A stretch of DNA of 64,000 bases from positions 372,001 through 436,000 of the forward strand of contig JAALGZ010000006.1 in assembly GCA_015227615.1 (NCBI GenBank), read 5' to 3'. Positions 23,784-32,895 of this stretch are shown piece by piece. The stretch is from Labyrinthula sp. Ha. Its lineage: Eukaryota; Sar; Bigyra; Labyrinthulida; Labyrinthulaceae. Under the pieces are notes generated by a model. That model did not search any database. It saw nothing but the letters and a program-made list of their open reading frames with translations, and had not been told where the DNA came from. Every line of letters starts with the position of its first letter. Position 1 is the first letter of the stretch. Both the position numbers and the translations under genes were made by a program.

Positions 23784-25538
23784 ATGCTAAATAGTACTTT
23801 CCAAGAATCAAAGGCATGCTTTCTTTTTAGTCAGGGAACATCAGCTACTAATGGAAACTTGAACCTTGATGCGTATGACTGGGGTAGTTGCTGCGATGAT
23901 TTGTCAATTGTACCCAAACCCTTATGGCTTGTATTACTGTTTTCTCTCCCCATTGAAGCTGTACTTGCAGGTGCTGATATTAGAGCTACAGGTTCAATGT
24001 ACGCAAAGAAAGAAAACAGAACTGCCGCTTTGTTTGTTTTCTTCAATATTGCAACCTTAGCAACAATCGCCTATGAATTTCCATGGGAACAATGTTCAAA
24101 CGAACTTTCTGCATTTGATTGTTATCAAGGTTTAGTATTTATGTTTTATAATTCAACTGCAGCTTTAGCAACTCTAACTGTTTGGATGTTGATTGTATTA
24201 AGAAAGTTTTACGTGCAGATGTTTTTGCTCACTAAGAACATTATTTTCCATGATCGACTATGGAAAAAGTATTTTGAGATTAAGATTGGTGAACTTGAAG
24301 TTAAAAAGGGTGCTGATGATACAGTTGTAGAAGCTTTTCATGAGCCTTTGATCGCAGAATGGAAAGAAATTGGAGATCAAACTAGTTTCTACTGGTATGA
24401 TTTTCTTTTGATTGGGGTGAATTTAGTATTTGGAGGTCTTACACATGTGTTTGTGGGCAATGTCTTGTATTTTTATTTGATATTCACTCTAGTTTCCGCT
24501 CTTGTTTATTCTCATTCACTCAGACAGCAGTTTATTTCAGTTTTCAAAAAAGATGAAAATATTACAAGACCAAACTTACGTTCTGTTTTCTTGAATATAT
24601 TTATTTTATATCCAACTGCTCTTATTCTCTCTTTTATATTTTCTTTACTCTATCCAGTGAAAATGATATTAAAAGGAATTATTTACATACCAATGTTTTT
24701 ATGTGTAAGAAGAAAGAAAGCAAAGATGGATGAAGAACTTGCTCCGGAGATTCATTTCGAAACAGTTACTGTTGAACATAGGATGGAAGCTCCTGAACCA
24801 ATAAGGGAAGAATTACTTGATGAAGTAGCAGCAGTTCCTACATTTGCAGATGACTCTTCTGCACCTATGGATGTAGATCATCAAGAAAGTGCATTAAAGT
24901 TACAAGCGCTTGAATATGAAGAAGCTCCTTCATCGAAAAAAAAGGATAAGAAAAAACGTAAGAAAATGCAGCAACAAGCAGAAGAAGAAGAAAGGAGAAT
25001 GAGACTTGAGTCTGTAGCACCGCCAAAACCAGCTTCAGGGTTTCTAGCGCCACCACCTCCAGCAGCCCCACCTGCAGAAAAAGTTGAAATATCAGAAAGA
25101 ATTGAAGAAGATGATGAAGAGGAAAGTGTTTCTTTAGGAGATGTAGATGAACCAGAGAAGGAAGGTAAAAAACCAGCAGCTGTAACATTTTCAAAAGTTC
25201 GTGCTTCTGTTTGGAAGCATGTTGTGGATACACTAAAAAATTTATGTTTGTATGATCCAGAAGGAAAGTTGATTATGTTTGCAGCTGCTACAGTATTCAC
25301 TATTTTTTCTTTCTCTGCTAATTGGGCTATTTTATTTTATTCTGGTGCAACATATTATGAAATTCCTTTTATTGATTTCTGGGCTAGAAGAACAGAGCTG
25401 TATATAGAATGTACTATTGATAACTTCAAATCACCCACAGCATTTGGTATGATTGACTTTGTTGGTCTTGCACTTACTATTTTAGCTGGTTTAATAGAAT
25501 TTTCACAGTTTATAATTAACTTAATAAGAGGAGGTTAG
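23784..25538 (+). CDS. Polytopic membrane protein with long charged cytosolic loop, unknown
   Basis: This is a 584-residue, intronless protein. About six hydrophobic segments lie in residues 45-305 (for example WLVLLFSLPIEAVLAGADI and NVLYFYLIFTLVSALVYS). A very charged linker follows at about 310-480, with a Lys-rich block (KKKDKKKRKKMQQQ), Glu-rich runs and proline stretches (APPPPAAPP). Two final segments lie near 495-520 and 555-580. The short N-terminal region has paired cysteines (GSCCDD). The linker is likely cytosolic and disordered, suited to scaffolding. I recognise no family; the layout is not that of a standard transporter. It ends tail-to-tail with the next membrane protein, 38 bp apart. 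The ATG at 23784 lies 310 bp from the LTR element, so the insertion sits close upstream and could affect its promoter. Confidence 0.75.
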   Translation: MLNSTFQESKACFLFSQGTSATNGNLNLDAYDWGSCCDDLSIVPKPLWLVLLFSLPIEAVLAGADIRATGSMYAKKENRTAALFVFFNIATLATIAYEFPWEQCSNELSAFDCYQGLVFMFYNSTAALATLTVWMLIVLRKFYVQMFLLTKNIIFHDRLWKKYFEIKIGELEVKKGADDTVVEAFHEPLIAEWKEIGDQTSFYWYDFLLIGVNLVFGGLTHVFVGNVLYFYLIFTLVSALVYSHSLRQQFISVFKKDENITRPNLRSVFLNIFILYPTALILSFIFSLLYPVKMILKGIIYIPMFLCVRRKKAKMDEELAPEIHFETVTVEHRMEAPEPIREELLDEVAAVPTFADDSSAPMDVDHQESALKLQALEYEEAPSSKKKDKKKRKKMQQQAEEEERRMRLESVAPPKPASGFLAPPPPAAPPAEKVEISERIEEDDEEESVSLGDVDEPEKEGKKPAAVTFSKVRASVWKHVVDTLKNLCLYDPEGKLIMFAAATVFTIFSFSANWAILFYSGATYYEIPFIDFWARRTELYIECTIDNFKSPTAFGMIDFVGLALTILAGLIEFSQFIINLIRGG

Positions 25539-25576
25539 ATAAGGAAAATATATAAGTATTAAGTTAAATGCATAGT

Positions 25577-26281
25577 TTATTCTATTGAGGTGCAAAATGC
25601 AACTATTGTACCTATTCCAGAAAAGCAATGCCAAAGAGAGTGATAGAATTTATATTTTTGTGAATAGTTTATTTCATCTTTTGCTTTAACATATATAAAA
25701 AAGCTAATAAATGCCAAAAAAGAAGCTAAAGACGCTATAAAGAACTGATTCGAAAACAATAGTTCATAAATCCGAACTGTATTTGAAAGAAGCACCAAAT
25801 ACGCCCATGCTTTATCACTACTATAGTGTTTTGATTTTTGCTCATAGTTCAAATGATATCGGGTTGAAAATAAAGTTAACATAAAATATGCGACTGATCG
25901 GAAGAATCCTGAATTTTGTACCACCAAGAAAGCAGATGCAAAATAAAAAATGTTGCTTGAAACTAGCGGATCTTGAAGACTACGAAAAGATGGGTGAAAT
26001 ACATAGTTAAGAAAATTTGAAAATGTGTCGTACAAAATATGTGTTGGTGATAGCAAGTGGAACAAAGGTATGGGCAATATTGCAGCGCCAATGAGGAATT
26101 TCTGTACTTCCGGTTCTTGTAGAGTAAGGTCCTCGAAGAAAATTGAATAGCAAGTTGAAACCAATCCAGAAAAGAAATGCATAGTAAATATATACGGATC
26201 AAGTTGCATTTGAAGCCATTGTTTTCCACAATCAGTTTGATTTTGATCTTTTGTCTTTGAATTTGCGCAGAGTTGACACAT
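25577..26281 (-). CDS. Seven-TM-like membrane protein, possible CREST-superfamily hydrolase
   Basis: The first ATG gives 234 residues; an upstream TTG and the codons after it are ignored. Six or seven hydrophobic segments are visible. Polar signatures fit the CREST superfamily (alkaline ceramidase, PAQR receptors, Per1, TMEM8/myomaker). These are FSTRYH, with a Ser and a His in one helix; SSDKAWAYL, with an Asp in the next; and YHSLWH, an HxxxH, in the last helix. In CREST enzymes these residues form a zinc-dependent lipid amidase site. The motif spacing fits, but the overall sequence is too divergent for me to name a subfamily, and a non-enzymatic role is possible. It converges with the 584-residue membrane protein. 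Confidence 0.55.
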   Translation of the reverse strand: MCQLCANSKTKDQNQTDCGKQWLQMQLDPYIFTMHFFSGLVSTCYSIFFEDLTLQEPEVQKFLIGAAILPIPLFHLLSPTHILYDTFSNFLNYVFHPSFRSLQDPLVSSNIFYFASAFLVVQNSGFFRSVAYFMLTLFSTRYHLNYEQKSKHYSSDKAWAYLVLLSNTVRIYELLFSNQFFIASLASFLAFISFFIYVKAKDEINYSQKYKFYHSLWHCFSGIGTIVAFCTSIE

Positions 26282-26307
26282 TATCACCAACTGTTTTTAT
26301 TTATTGA

Positions 26308-26324
26308 CCGTCGGGAAACGACGG
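26308..26324. other. Perfect 6-bp hairpin upstream of the CREST-like gene
   Basis: CCGTCG and CGACGG flank a GGAAA loop, 27 bp upstream of the ATG at 26281. It is unusually GC-rich for this AT-rich region. It could lie in the 5' untranslated region or the promoter; its function is unknown. Confidence 0.4.
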
Positions 26325-28600
26325 ATACGCACCATTGATTTACGGACATTGGATCGTATAGATGTGTATTGTGATTCAATCTGGCTGGTTAAAACATCTT
26401 AGCCGTTATGAAAGATAATCATTTTGGGGAATACCTGATAAAGTATAACAAGAAGAAATGTGTCATTATATCCAAGTGTTTATTTAAGAAAATCTTCATA
26501 GAGAAGTTTGAAGACAAGAAGAGTTAAACTTAGTTCACTATTTTTTAGGAGTTTTCACAAGTTTACAGAAATTTTTAGGATTCTCAAATGTCTTGTACAG
26601 GTTTTTGAGAAAATTTAGGTGTATTCTCGACAACAGACAATCTGATAGCCATGCTACTTAGCTAATTTTTCCTCAATAAAGTTTGTTTTAGCTATTATCG
26701 CATTTGAAAAATGTTGATGTATAAAAACTCATGATTGGTCTTATAGTTAGTATGACCCTGGCGATGAAAATGGGGACGCAAGTAAGGACTGATGCAATAA
26801 AGCACCTTAAATTGTGTAATATGTCCTATTCTTCCCTCAAAGTTCTTCGAATTATCCTCTAACTTACTCAAACATAATTTAAAATCCGAATGAGTTGGTT
26901 TGATCCCTCATGACGAGGTAGAACAACACTTCTAGTTTCATGTAATTTTCTTGAAAACCACAATTCAGGTGTTAAAGAAAACTCAGTGGGTAACGCAGAG
27001 TATCAAGCAGTATCACGGATGCAAGATGCTAAAATTATTTCATCAGTCTACGTCACTGTTCACAAACTTATAGAACGTAGTACTTTGAACTTAATTAGGG
27101 AAGAACCTCAACTTTCCATGAGTAAAAGAGTACACCTGTCATGTATTTTAACATTTCCGCTCACATTTCGGACGGGAAGCGCGGACAGTAGCCGAACCAC
27201 AATAGGTAGAACCAGAGAACTCAGTAAGAAATACATAACAGCGCTGCTATAAACCAATAACTTGACAACAGTGCCTTGGTATATCCTAAAACGAAAAAAA
27301 ATACAGCATGATGAAACTGGAATTTATCTCTCTTTCCGACAAACTCATGGCACTACAAGAAACTGCAAAGGAATAGCTAACCACCTCACACAGCGAAAGA
27401 TACCTGATATTCTTAAGAGTATTAAAATATAGAGGTTGGTTGTAGCTGAAGAGTTTAAGATCAGCTATGAAGCTTTGGTGATTCAATTGTTTCTTCTTAA
27501 AAAACACGTAAGTAGAATTAAAAAATATAAATTAATCTTTGGCAGGTTTTGCTTGAACTTAATGTTCGGATGCAACGTTTTACTTTTGTAAGAAATCTTG
27601 TTGGCAACCCGTTTTCTAAAACCAATCTTAGTACCAAAAAAAATGTTAAATTGAAGAATCTTGACAACTTAAGTTAGTAAATATGCGGTAATTCTATTTT
27701 TGCAAATCCCTAATTTAAACTCTTTCTGACTTAAACTTTTTTGTGATTGCTAGGAGCCTACAGATTTGGCTATTACTCGTCATGTTCTATCTATCAGATA
27801 ACAAGAAAAAAATATCGAACATGGAGAAAAGTTTACTTCTAGTTTCTCGAAATGATTCTTATTTGTCTCTGAAGAAAGGAGCTTCTCCTTCTCGTAATGG
27901 AACATAGAGGAAAGATAAGTTAAATTATTTGGCACATGCTATCTAAAGAGGCCATTGAAAAGAGGAAGTAGAACAAGAGCAGAAAAAAATCACGCTTTCT
28001 TAAGGGTTAGATTATTGTCGAATCAACTATTCATCTTTACTTTTTGAGAATTTTCACATTTAGTTACATGTTAGCAATTATATTTAGCTCATTTAAATTG
28101 TGGCCATAATAAGGATGTCCAATGGTTTGGAATAGGTTAACTCATTTGCATGCACCTATGTATTGACTTAGCTTATTAATTCCGTAACTAGTAAAGACCT
28201 AAAAACTATAATCAAGTTCAAGCAAGGAACACTTAACTCGAAATGGAACTTCAGTGCTGTATCAACCCCAATTATTTAATTCAAATAAAGTTGAGCACAC
28301 CACACATGTGTAACTCAAGTAGGCTCTGAATGAGTAAAGGGCATATATTTCAAGTCAGTTCAGAAACTTAACTACTGTGTAATAGAAAAGAGACTTATTC
28401 GATAAAGCTAGATCAGGATTTTCCATCTCGTTTTAACCCATTCAAATAATTAACACAGAGTGTTAAGGTACTCACGACGGGGTCACCTTGCACGAAAGTT
28501 GGGCTAGACCATCCTGCTGGTGTAACCCATAAACAATTCAAACTAGACCCTTCACACACTTCTGACCCCTGCTATAATCAGTGTATTATTAAGCAGAAAG
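26325..28600. other. Intergenic, no gene seen
   Basis: This is AT-rich sequence with many stops. A short frame around 26986-27252 starts only at GTG and has no recognised content. A weak GC-rich inverted arrangement (GGGTCACC ... GGTGTAACCC) lies near 28480-28530. No other structure is supported. Confidence 0.5.
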
Positions 28601-28836
28601 TAGGGGTGGGTTTTGATTTATTGATAATTTATCAATAAGAAATTTGCCAATATATTTCGTTTTGATTGATTCTAATAATTCCTCAACCATTGCTTTTAAT
28701 TATTGATAAATAATTGATTATAAAATTCAAATCAGAATCATTTAATAAAAATCTAAATCCAAATTCTCCCACTAACAATCAGAAACTAAATAAATATAAA
28801 ATAACTTTTAATAATTTTTATCAACCTCCACCCCTA
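28601..28836. mobile_element. hAT-type MITE, 236 bp
   Basis: The ends are inverted copies: TAGGGGTGG at 28601-28609 and its complement CCACCCCTA at 28828-28836, with a weaker match further inwards. TAGGGGTGG is typical of hAT transposon ends. The flanks carry an imperfect 8-bp duplication (GCAGAAAG left, GCAAAGAG right, 6 of 8 equal), the size hAT transposases make. The inside is very AT-rich with palindromes, including a perfect one at 28618-28638 (TTATTGATAA and its complement around one T). There is no coding capacity, so it would be moved in trans. The decayed duplication and ends suggest it is not recent. Confidence 0.7.
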
Positions 28837-29673
28837 GCAAAGAGTCACTTACTAGACCTCCTAAAGAAAAGAAACCTATAGACCAGAATTCAACAGTGCC
28901 TAAAAGAGTTTTGGATTTTCTGCTAAGCTGAACGAAGAAGCGCACTTTAAACTACTAGGCATCAATCTATAACTGTTTCTTCCTTTTTGTAGGTCTTAGG
29001 TTTCATCATAGGAGTTTCTTCTAAGATTTAAAAAGGGAAATAGTAGCACCTTGGTATCCTTGATCTTGCAGAAATGTACAGTTCAATGGTTTTACTCTTT
29101 CAGGCAAGTTCTACTTTTAGCACTATTTGTGCAATCATGTCCATAACTAGTCATTAACCATAAACTAATCAGGTAAGGAAGTGTTTTCTTAGAGTTAGAG
29201 ACTAGTTGTTTCTCTTCAGACGAGTTTTTCTTACAAGACCCCCTTGAGCCCTACTGTGCTGAATAAGATCAGACGTAGAATCACTGTTAAGCAGGGAATA
29301 ACTCGGCTAGCTATTTTGACACCAAGAAGCATCAGTAACTGTTTCATGCTTATTAAGTTCTATGCTCAGTTTTTTTCAGGATTAATCTTATTATACTAGA
29401 GGCACAAGCCTAGAGGATAACCAAAGACAGGGCAATATTAGCAGCACGTAAACAGGCAATTAGCTTGAAATACAAGTTAGATATCGTGTATATACCAAAT
29501 CCAAGTCATCAACCTCATTCGCTTAGATAGAAAGAATAATTAAAAATACTTTGCATAGCGCAATTTGTATTTTCTAAATCTCCAACGGCTACAAGCTAAG
29601 TAAGGAAGTTATGGGCAGAGGACTGAAAATATTTCGTATTAATAAAATTCTATTATTTTAACACTATTTTCTC
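28837..29673. other. Intergenic, no gene seen
   Basis: AT-rich spacer between the MITE and the end of the basic protein gene at 29674. I see nothing recognisable in it. Confidence 0.5.
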
Positions 29674-30378
29674 TTAAGCCTTAGATTCAACAGCTTTTTC
29701 TCCACTAAGTTGCACAGCTTTTTTAGTTTTTGCTTCTTCCTTTTTCTTTTGTTCTTCAAATAGTTTCAAGATACTTGCATCATCAATTCCAAATTTCTGT
29801 TCAATTGCTGTAAGTTCCTTCTCGGCTTCAGAGAAAAAACTTTCAAACTCTTTTTTTGCATCATCAGTGTATTTTTTCCTCATTTTCTCAACTTCGGCAT
29901 CTTCTCGCATCTTATTATACTCTCTTTCTTCTCGTAATTGTTTCTCTTTCTTTTCTTCAGAAAGAACAGTTTCATCTAAAGCACTCAAATCACTAAAAGC
30001 AGCATCAATAAACGAAGCTAGCTTAAAATCTAAAGAGCCAGGTACAACTGAGTTCTTTTTAACTGTAAGCATTTTCTTAATCCCCTTAAACTGCCCTGGT
30101 TGTTTAGATCTCAGTGTGTTCTCTTTCTCCATAACTTCTTTTGCTTTCGCTCTTAGATCCAGCTGCCTATCTGGTGCATAGTTTCCGGGTTTAAAATACA
30201 AAGAGTTTTTCTTTCGAAGTTTTCCCTTGATTTGTTGATGTTTAGATGGAGTCATTGAACCAGTCTTTGAAGGTCTTAAGCTTTTCCGTCGTACTGCAGG
30301 CTTCTCTTCCATCTTTTTAGCTATTATTTTCTTTGTTGCTTTCTGCTGAAGCTGCTTTTTTAACATATCTGGATCCAT
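29674..30378 (-). CDS. Basic, helical coiled-coil protein, unknown
   Basis: A 234-residue frame starts from the ATG at 30378. The N-terminal 100 residues are strongly basic (MEEKPAVRRKSLRPSKTGS, then KLRKKNSLYFKPGNYAPD). A short hydrophobic stretch follows (SLDFKLASFIDAAF, about 115-128). The rest is a highly charged helix or coiled coil with Lys/Glu runs. A basic tail plus an acidic helix fits nuclear or microtubule-associated proteins, but no family is recognised. It is divergent from the gene at 30716, sharing a promoter region rich in CCAAT boxes. Confidence 0.65.
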   Translation of the reverse strand: MDPDMLKKQLQQKATKKIIAKKMEEKPAVRRKSLRPSKTGSMTPSKHQQIKGKLRKKNSLYFKPGNYAPDRQLDLRAKAKEVMEKENTLRSKQPGQFKGIKKMLTVKKNSVVPGSLDFKLASFIDAAFSDLSALDETVLSEEKKEKQLREEREYNKMREDAEVEKMRKKYTDDAKKEFESFFSEAEKELTAIEQKFGIDDASILKLFEEQKKKEEAKTKKAVQLSGEKAVESKA

Positions 30379-30715
30379 CTTGGAGTTTTACACAACACTT
30401 AAGCCCTATCTTTCACACACTAGAACAGAATTTCACTTTTGTTCCGAATACACTTTCTCCTTCTATTTCAGTTCTGGGTTTTGGTTGGTTCAAATTGTGT
30501 GAAAACAAATTTAATTGGTAGACCACTACGCGTTTTGATTGGCTGGACAATATCTCTTAACTGTTTCATTGGATCCCTCCATTCCCACCGTTCAATAGTT
30601 TTCAGGTCGGCTCCAAGTAAATTGAATTTGGTTGGACAGAATACACAGCTAGCCAATCAAATTAACACAAAATATAATATTTTGGGCAATTGCGTGAGTG
30701 TTGTGAGAAACAAAC
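30379..30715. promoter_or_regulatory. Shared divergent promoter with four CCAAT boxes
   Basis: The 337-bp spacer between two divergent genes holds ATTGG at 30514-30518, 30538-30542 (ATTGGCT, the full NF-Y-type core) and 30568-30572, and CCAAT at 30653-30657. Four boxes within about 145 bp is more than expected in AT-rich DNA. CCAAT boxes are bound by NF-Y/HAP complexes and are common in bidirectional promoters. Its role here is inferred from position and spacing. Confidence 0.5.
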
Positions 30716-31219
30716 ATGAAGTCAAAACGTGAGAAAGAGCGACAGGGAAAGACAGTTCGCTTCAAGGATCCTGCCCCCAGCACTAAATCGAGCGAACAGA
30801 AAAAGATAAATAGATTAAGCACAGATGTATTAGATAAAAAAGATAAGCCGAACAAGAATACGTCCAGTTTTCTCTTCAGAAAGAAATCTGGTAAGGGTAT
30901 AAGTAGGAGAAAAAAGGAGATAAAAAAGTCTAGCAAAAGAATATCTCCTAGACAAAAACCATATGAAAAAAAATCACTAAACCTAAGCAAGCTTCGAATG
31001 ATTCAAAACTCGCGAGATAGTATAGGTAGCGATTCCTCTCGAAGTTCACGACAATCAACTTCTTCCCTGTCAACTAAATCTTGTGGATCTGAAATTAACT
31101 TTGAAAGAAGTTTTCATTTATTGGATGTTACTGAACGAAAGGCGGAAAAATTGAAGTTTATGCGGTCCCAAAGTGGAAGCAGCTTGCTAGATTCTAAGGA
31201 TGGAATGCTTTTTATATAA
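30716..31219 (+). CDS. Very basic Ser/Lys/Arg-rich protein, unknown
   Basis: A 167-residue frame starts from the ATG at 30716. Residues 1-95 are almost all Lys, Arg, Ser and polar residues (KSKREKERQGKTVRFKDPAP, RKKSGKGISRRKKEIKKSSK). A Ser-rich central block follows (DSIGSDSSRSSRQSTSSLS), then a more ordered end with FHLLDVTERKAEKLKFMRSQ. KTVRF is close to the RVxF docking motif of protein phosphatase 1 (K/R-x-V-x-F). The composition suggests a disordered nuclear or phosphorylation-regulated protein. No family is recognised. Confidence 0.6.
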   Translation: MKSKREKERQGKTVRFKDPAPSTKSSEQKKINRLSTDVLDKKDKPNKNTSSFLFRKKSGKGISRRKKEIKKSSKRISPRQKPYEKKSLNLSKLRMIQNSRDSIGSDSSRSSRQSTSSLSTKSCGSEINFERSFHLLDVTERKAEKLKFMRSQSGSSLLDSKDGMLFI

Positions 31220-31410
31220 TCCAACCCTTGGTGCTGTTTATGGGTTTTTTATTTAAACAGGATCTGGTTTCTGAAACTTAATTATGCTTGTGTACAATAA
31301 GAATAAGCCTTCCCTTCGTTGCTCTGTTAACCTATAACTGATTATGAAATTTGTTTTCCGCGCGAGAGACTCTTTTGACGATTAGGTTTTAACGAACTAA
31401 CCTATTTAAT

Positions 31411-32895
31411 TTAGTATCTGTAACTTTCAGGTTTGAATGGACCTTCAGGGTTAACTCCGATGTAATCCGCCTGTTCCTTGCTCATGATTGTTAATTCAGC
31501 ACCAAGTTTCTCCAGATGTAACTTCGCAACCCTTTCGTCCAAATGCTTAGGTAGAACGTAAACCTTTCCTCTTTGGTATTTCTCTCCATTCGTCCACAGC
31601 TCAATTTGAGCAAGGGTTTGGTTAGTGAATGAGTTAGACATCACAAAAGAAGGATGGCCAGTAGCACACCCAAGGTTCACCAACCTTCCTTCTGCAAGAA
31701 CAATAACAGCATGACCATCTTCAAAGATATATCTTCTCACTTGTGGTTTGATGTCTTCAAAGCTCTTTGCCTTAGTTTGTAAATCAGACATATCGATTTC
31801 ATTATCAAAGTGACCAATGTTACAAACAACAGCGTTATTTTTCATTTTGTTCATTAACTCGTATGTAACGATTCCTTTATTTCCAGTGGCTGTCACAATG
31901 AAATCAACATCAGCAATAACAGTCTCCGGGCGAACAACCGCTAATCCTTCCATACATGCTTGAAGGGCACAAATTGGGTCAACCTCAGAAACGTAAACTA
32001 GACAATTTGCAGATTTCATAGCCTTAGCACATCCTTTACCAACATCTCCAAACCCACAGATAAGTACCTTCTTCCCTGCAAGCATTACATCTGTTGCCCT
32101 CATTAGAGCATCTGGTAGCGAGTGCATGCATCCGTACAAATTATCGAATTTGGACTTGGTTACGGAATCATTAACATTGATCGCTGGGAACAAAAGTTCT
32201 CCTTTTTCTGCCATCTGGTATAGTCTGTGAACTCCAGTGGTTGTCTCTTCAGAAACTCCAACGATGTTGTCAGCCATTAAAGTGAATCTACCCTTTCCAG
32301 AGGTCAAATTCTGAGCTAATACTTCTCTAACAACGAGTTCTAATAGAATAGTAGCTTCCGATTTATCCTCAGCTTTTGGATCGTATCCATCCTGAGCGGC
32401 TAACCACTTCTCAAGCTTGGTATCTCCATCCAAAACAGCTTTCTCTGCCTCGACAGCTTTGTGGATTAAAAGAGTCATATCTCCTCCATCGTCAACAATC
32501 ATATCAAACTCACCTTCCTTTTCTCTCTTTGGCCAACTGATGGCAGCCAAGGTGCATTCCCAATACTCTTCTAGTGACTCACCTTTCCAAGCGAAAACAG
32601 CTGCTGATTTAGCTTCTGCAATTGCAGCTGCTGCGTGGTCTTGTGTTGAGAAAATGTTACACGAGCACCAACGAACCTCAGCACCAAGAGCAGTTAAAGT
32701 CTCAATAAGCACAGCTGTTTGAATGGTCATGTGAAGGGAGCCGGATATTTTCACGTCTTTAAGGACTTTATCGCCTTTTCTGCACTCCATCAATCCAGGC
32801 ATTTCTACCTCTGCAAGTTCAATTTCCTTTCTTCCAAAGTCAGCTAGGTTGATGTCAGCAACTTTGTATGGTAACGATGCGTAATCCGTTGACAT
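31411..32895 (-). CDS. AHCY: S-adenosyl-L-homocysteine hydrolase
   Basis: This NAD-dependent enzyme splits S-adenosylhomocysteine into adenosine and homocysteine, keeping methyltransferases free of product inhibition. The 494-residue chain shows [39 protein letters not shown] (Asp137), [12 protein letters not shown] (Glu217), the NAD-binding glycine motif GFGDVG at about 281-286, GHFDNEIDM, and the C-terminal KPESYRY (Lys488, Tyr492), which completes the NAD site of the partner subunit. It carries the insertion at about 123-180 found in plant and many protist enzymes, absent from the 432-residue human form. The segment after PGLMECR is shorter and changed compared with the usual form. The start is the ATG at 32895. 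It converges with the basic protein gene at 30716. Confidence 0.98.
   Translation of the reverse strand: MSTDYASLPYKVADINLADFGRKEIELAEVEMPGLMECRKGDKVLKDVKISGSLHMTIQTAVLIETLTALGAEVRWCSCNIFSTQDHAAAAIAEAKSAAVFAWKGESLEEYWECTLAAISWPKREKEGEFDMIVDDGGDMTLLIHKAVEAEKAVLDGDTKLEKWLAAQDGYDPKAEDKSEATILLELVVREVLAQNLTSGKGRFTLMADNIVGVSEETTTGVHRLYQMAEKGELLFPAINVNDSVTKSKFDNLYGCMHSLPDALMRATDVMLAGKKVLICGFGDVGKGCAKAMKSANCLVYVSEVDPICALQACMEGLAVVRPETVIADVDFIVTATGNKGIVTYELMNKMKNNAVVCNIGHFDNEIDMSDLQTKAKSFEDIKPQVRRYIFEDGHAVIVLAEGRLVNLGCATGHPSFVMSNSFTNQTLAQIELWTNGEKYQRGKVYVLPKHLDERVAKLHLEKLGAELTIMSKEQADYIGVNPEGPFKPESYRY

Noticed and set aside
26980-27020. Sequence similar to a cDNA template-switch primer (CAGTGG...AACGCAGAGTA)
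   Set aside because: The match is only partial and interrupted, and there is no adjoining G-run or cDNA-like junction, so I take it as chance.
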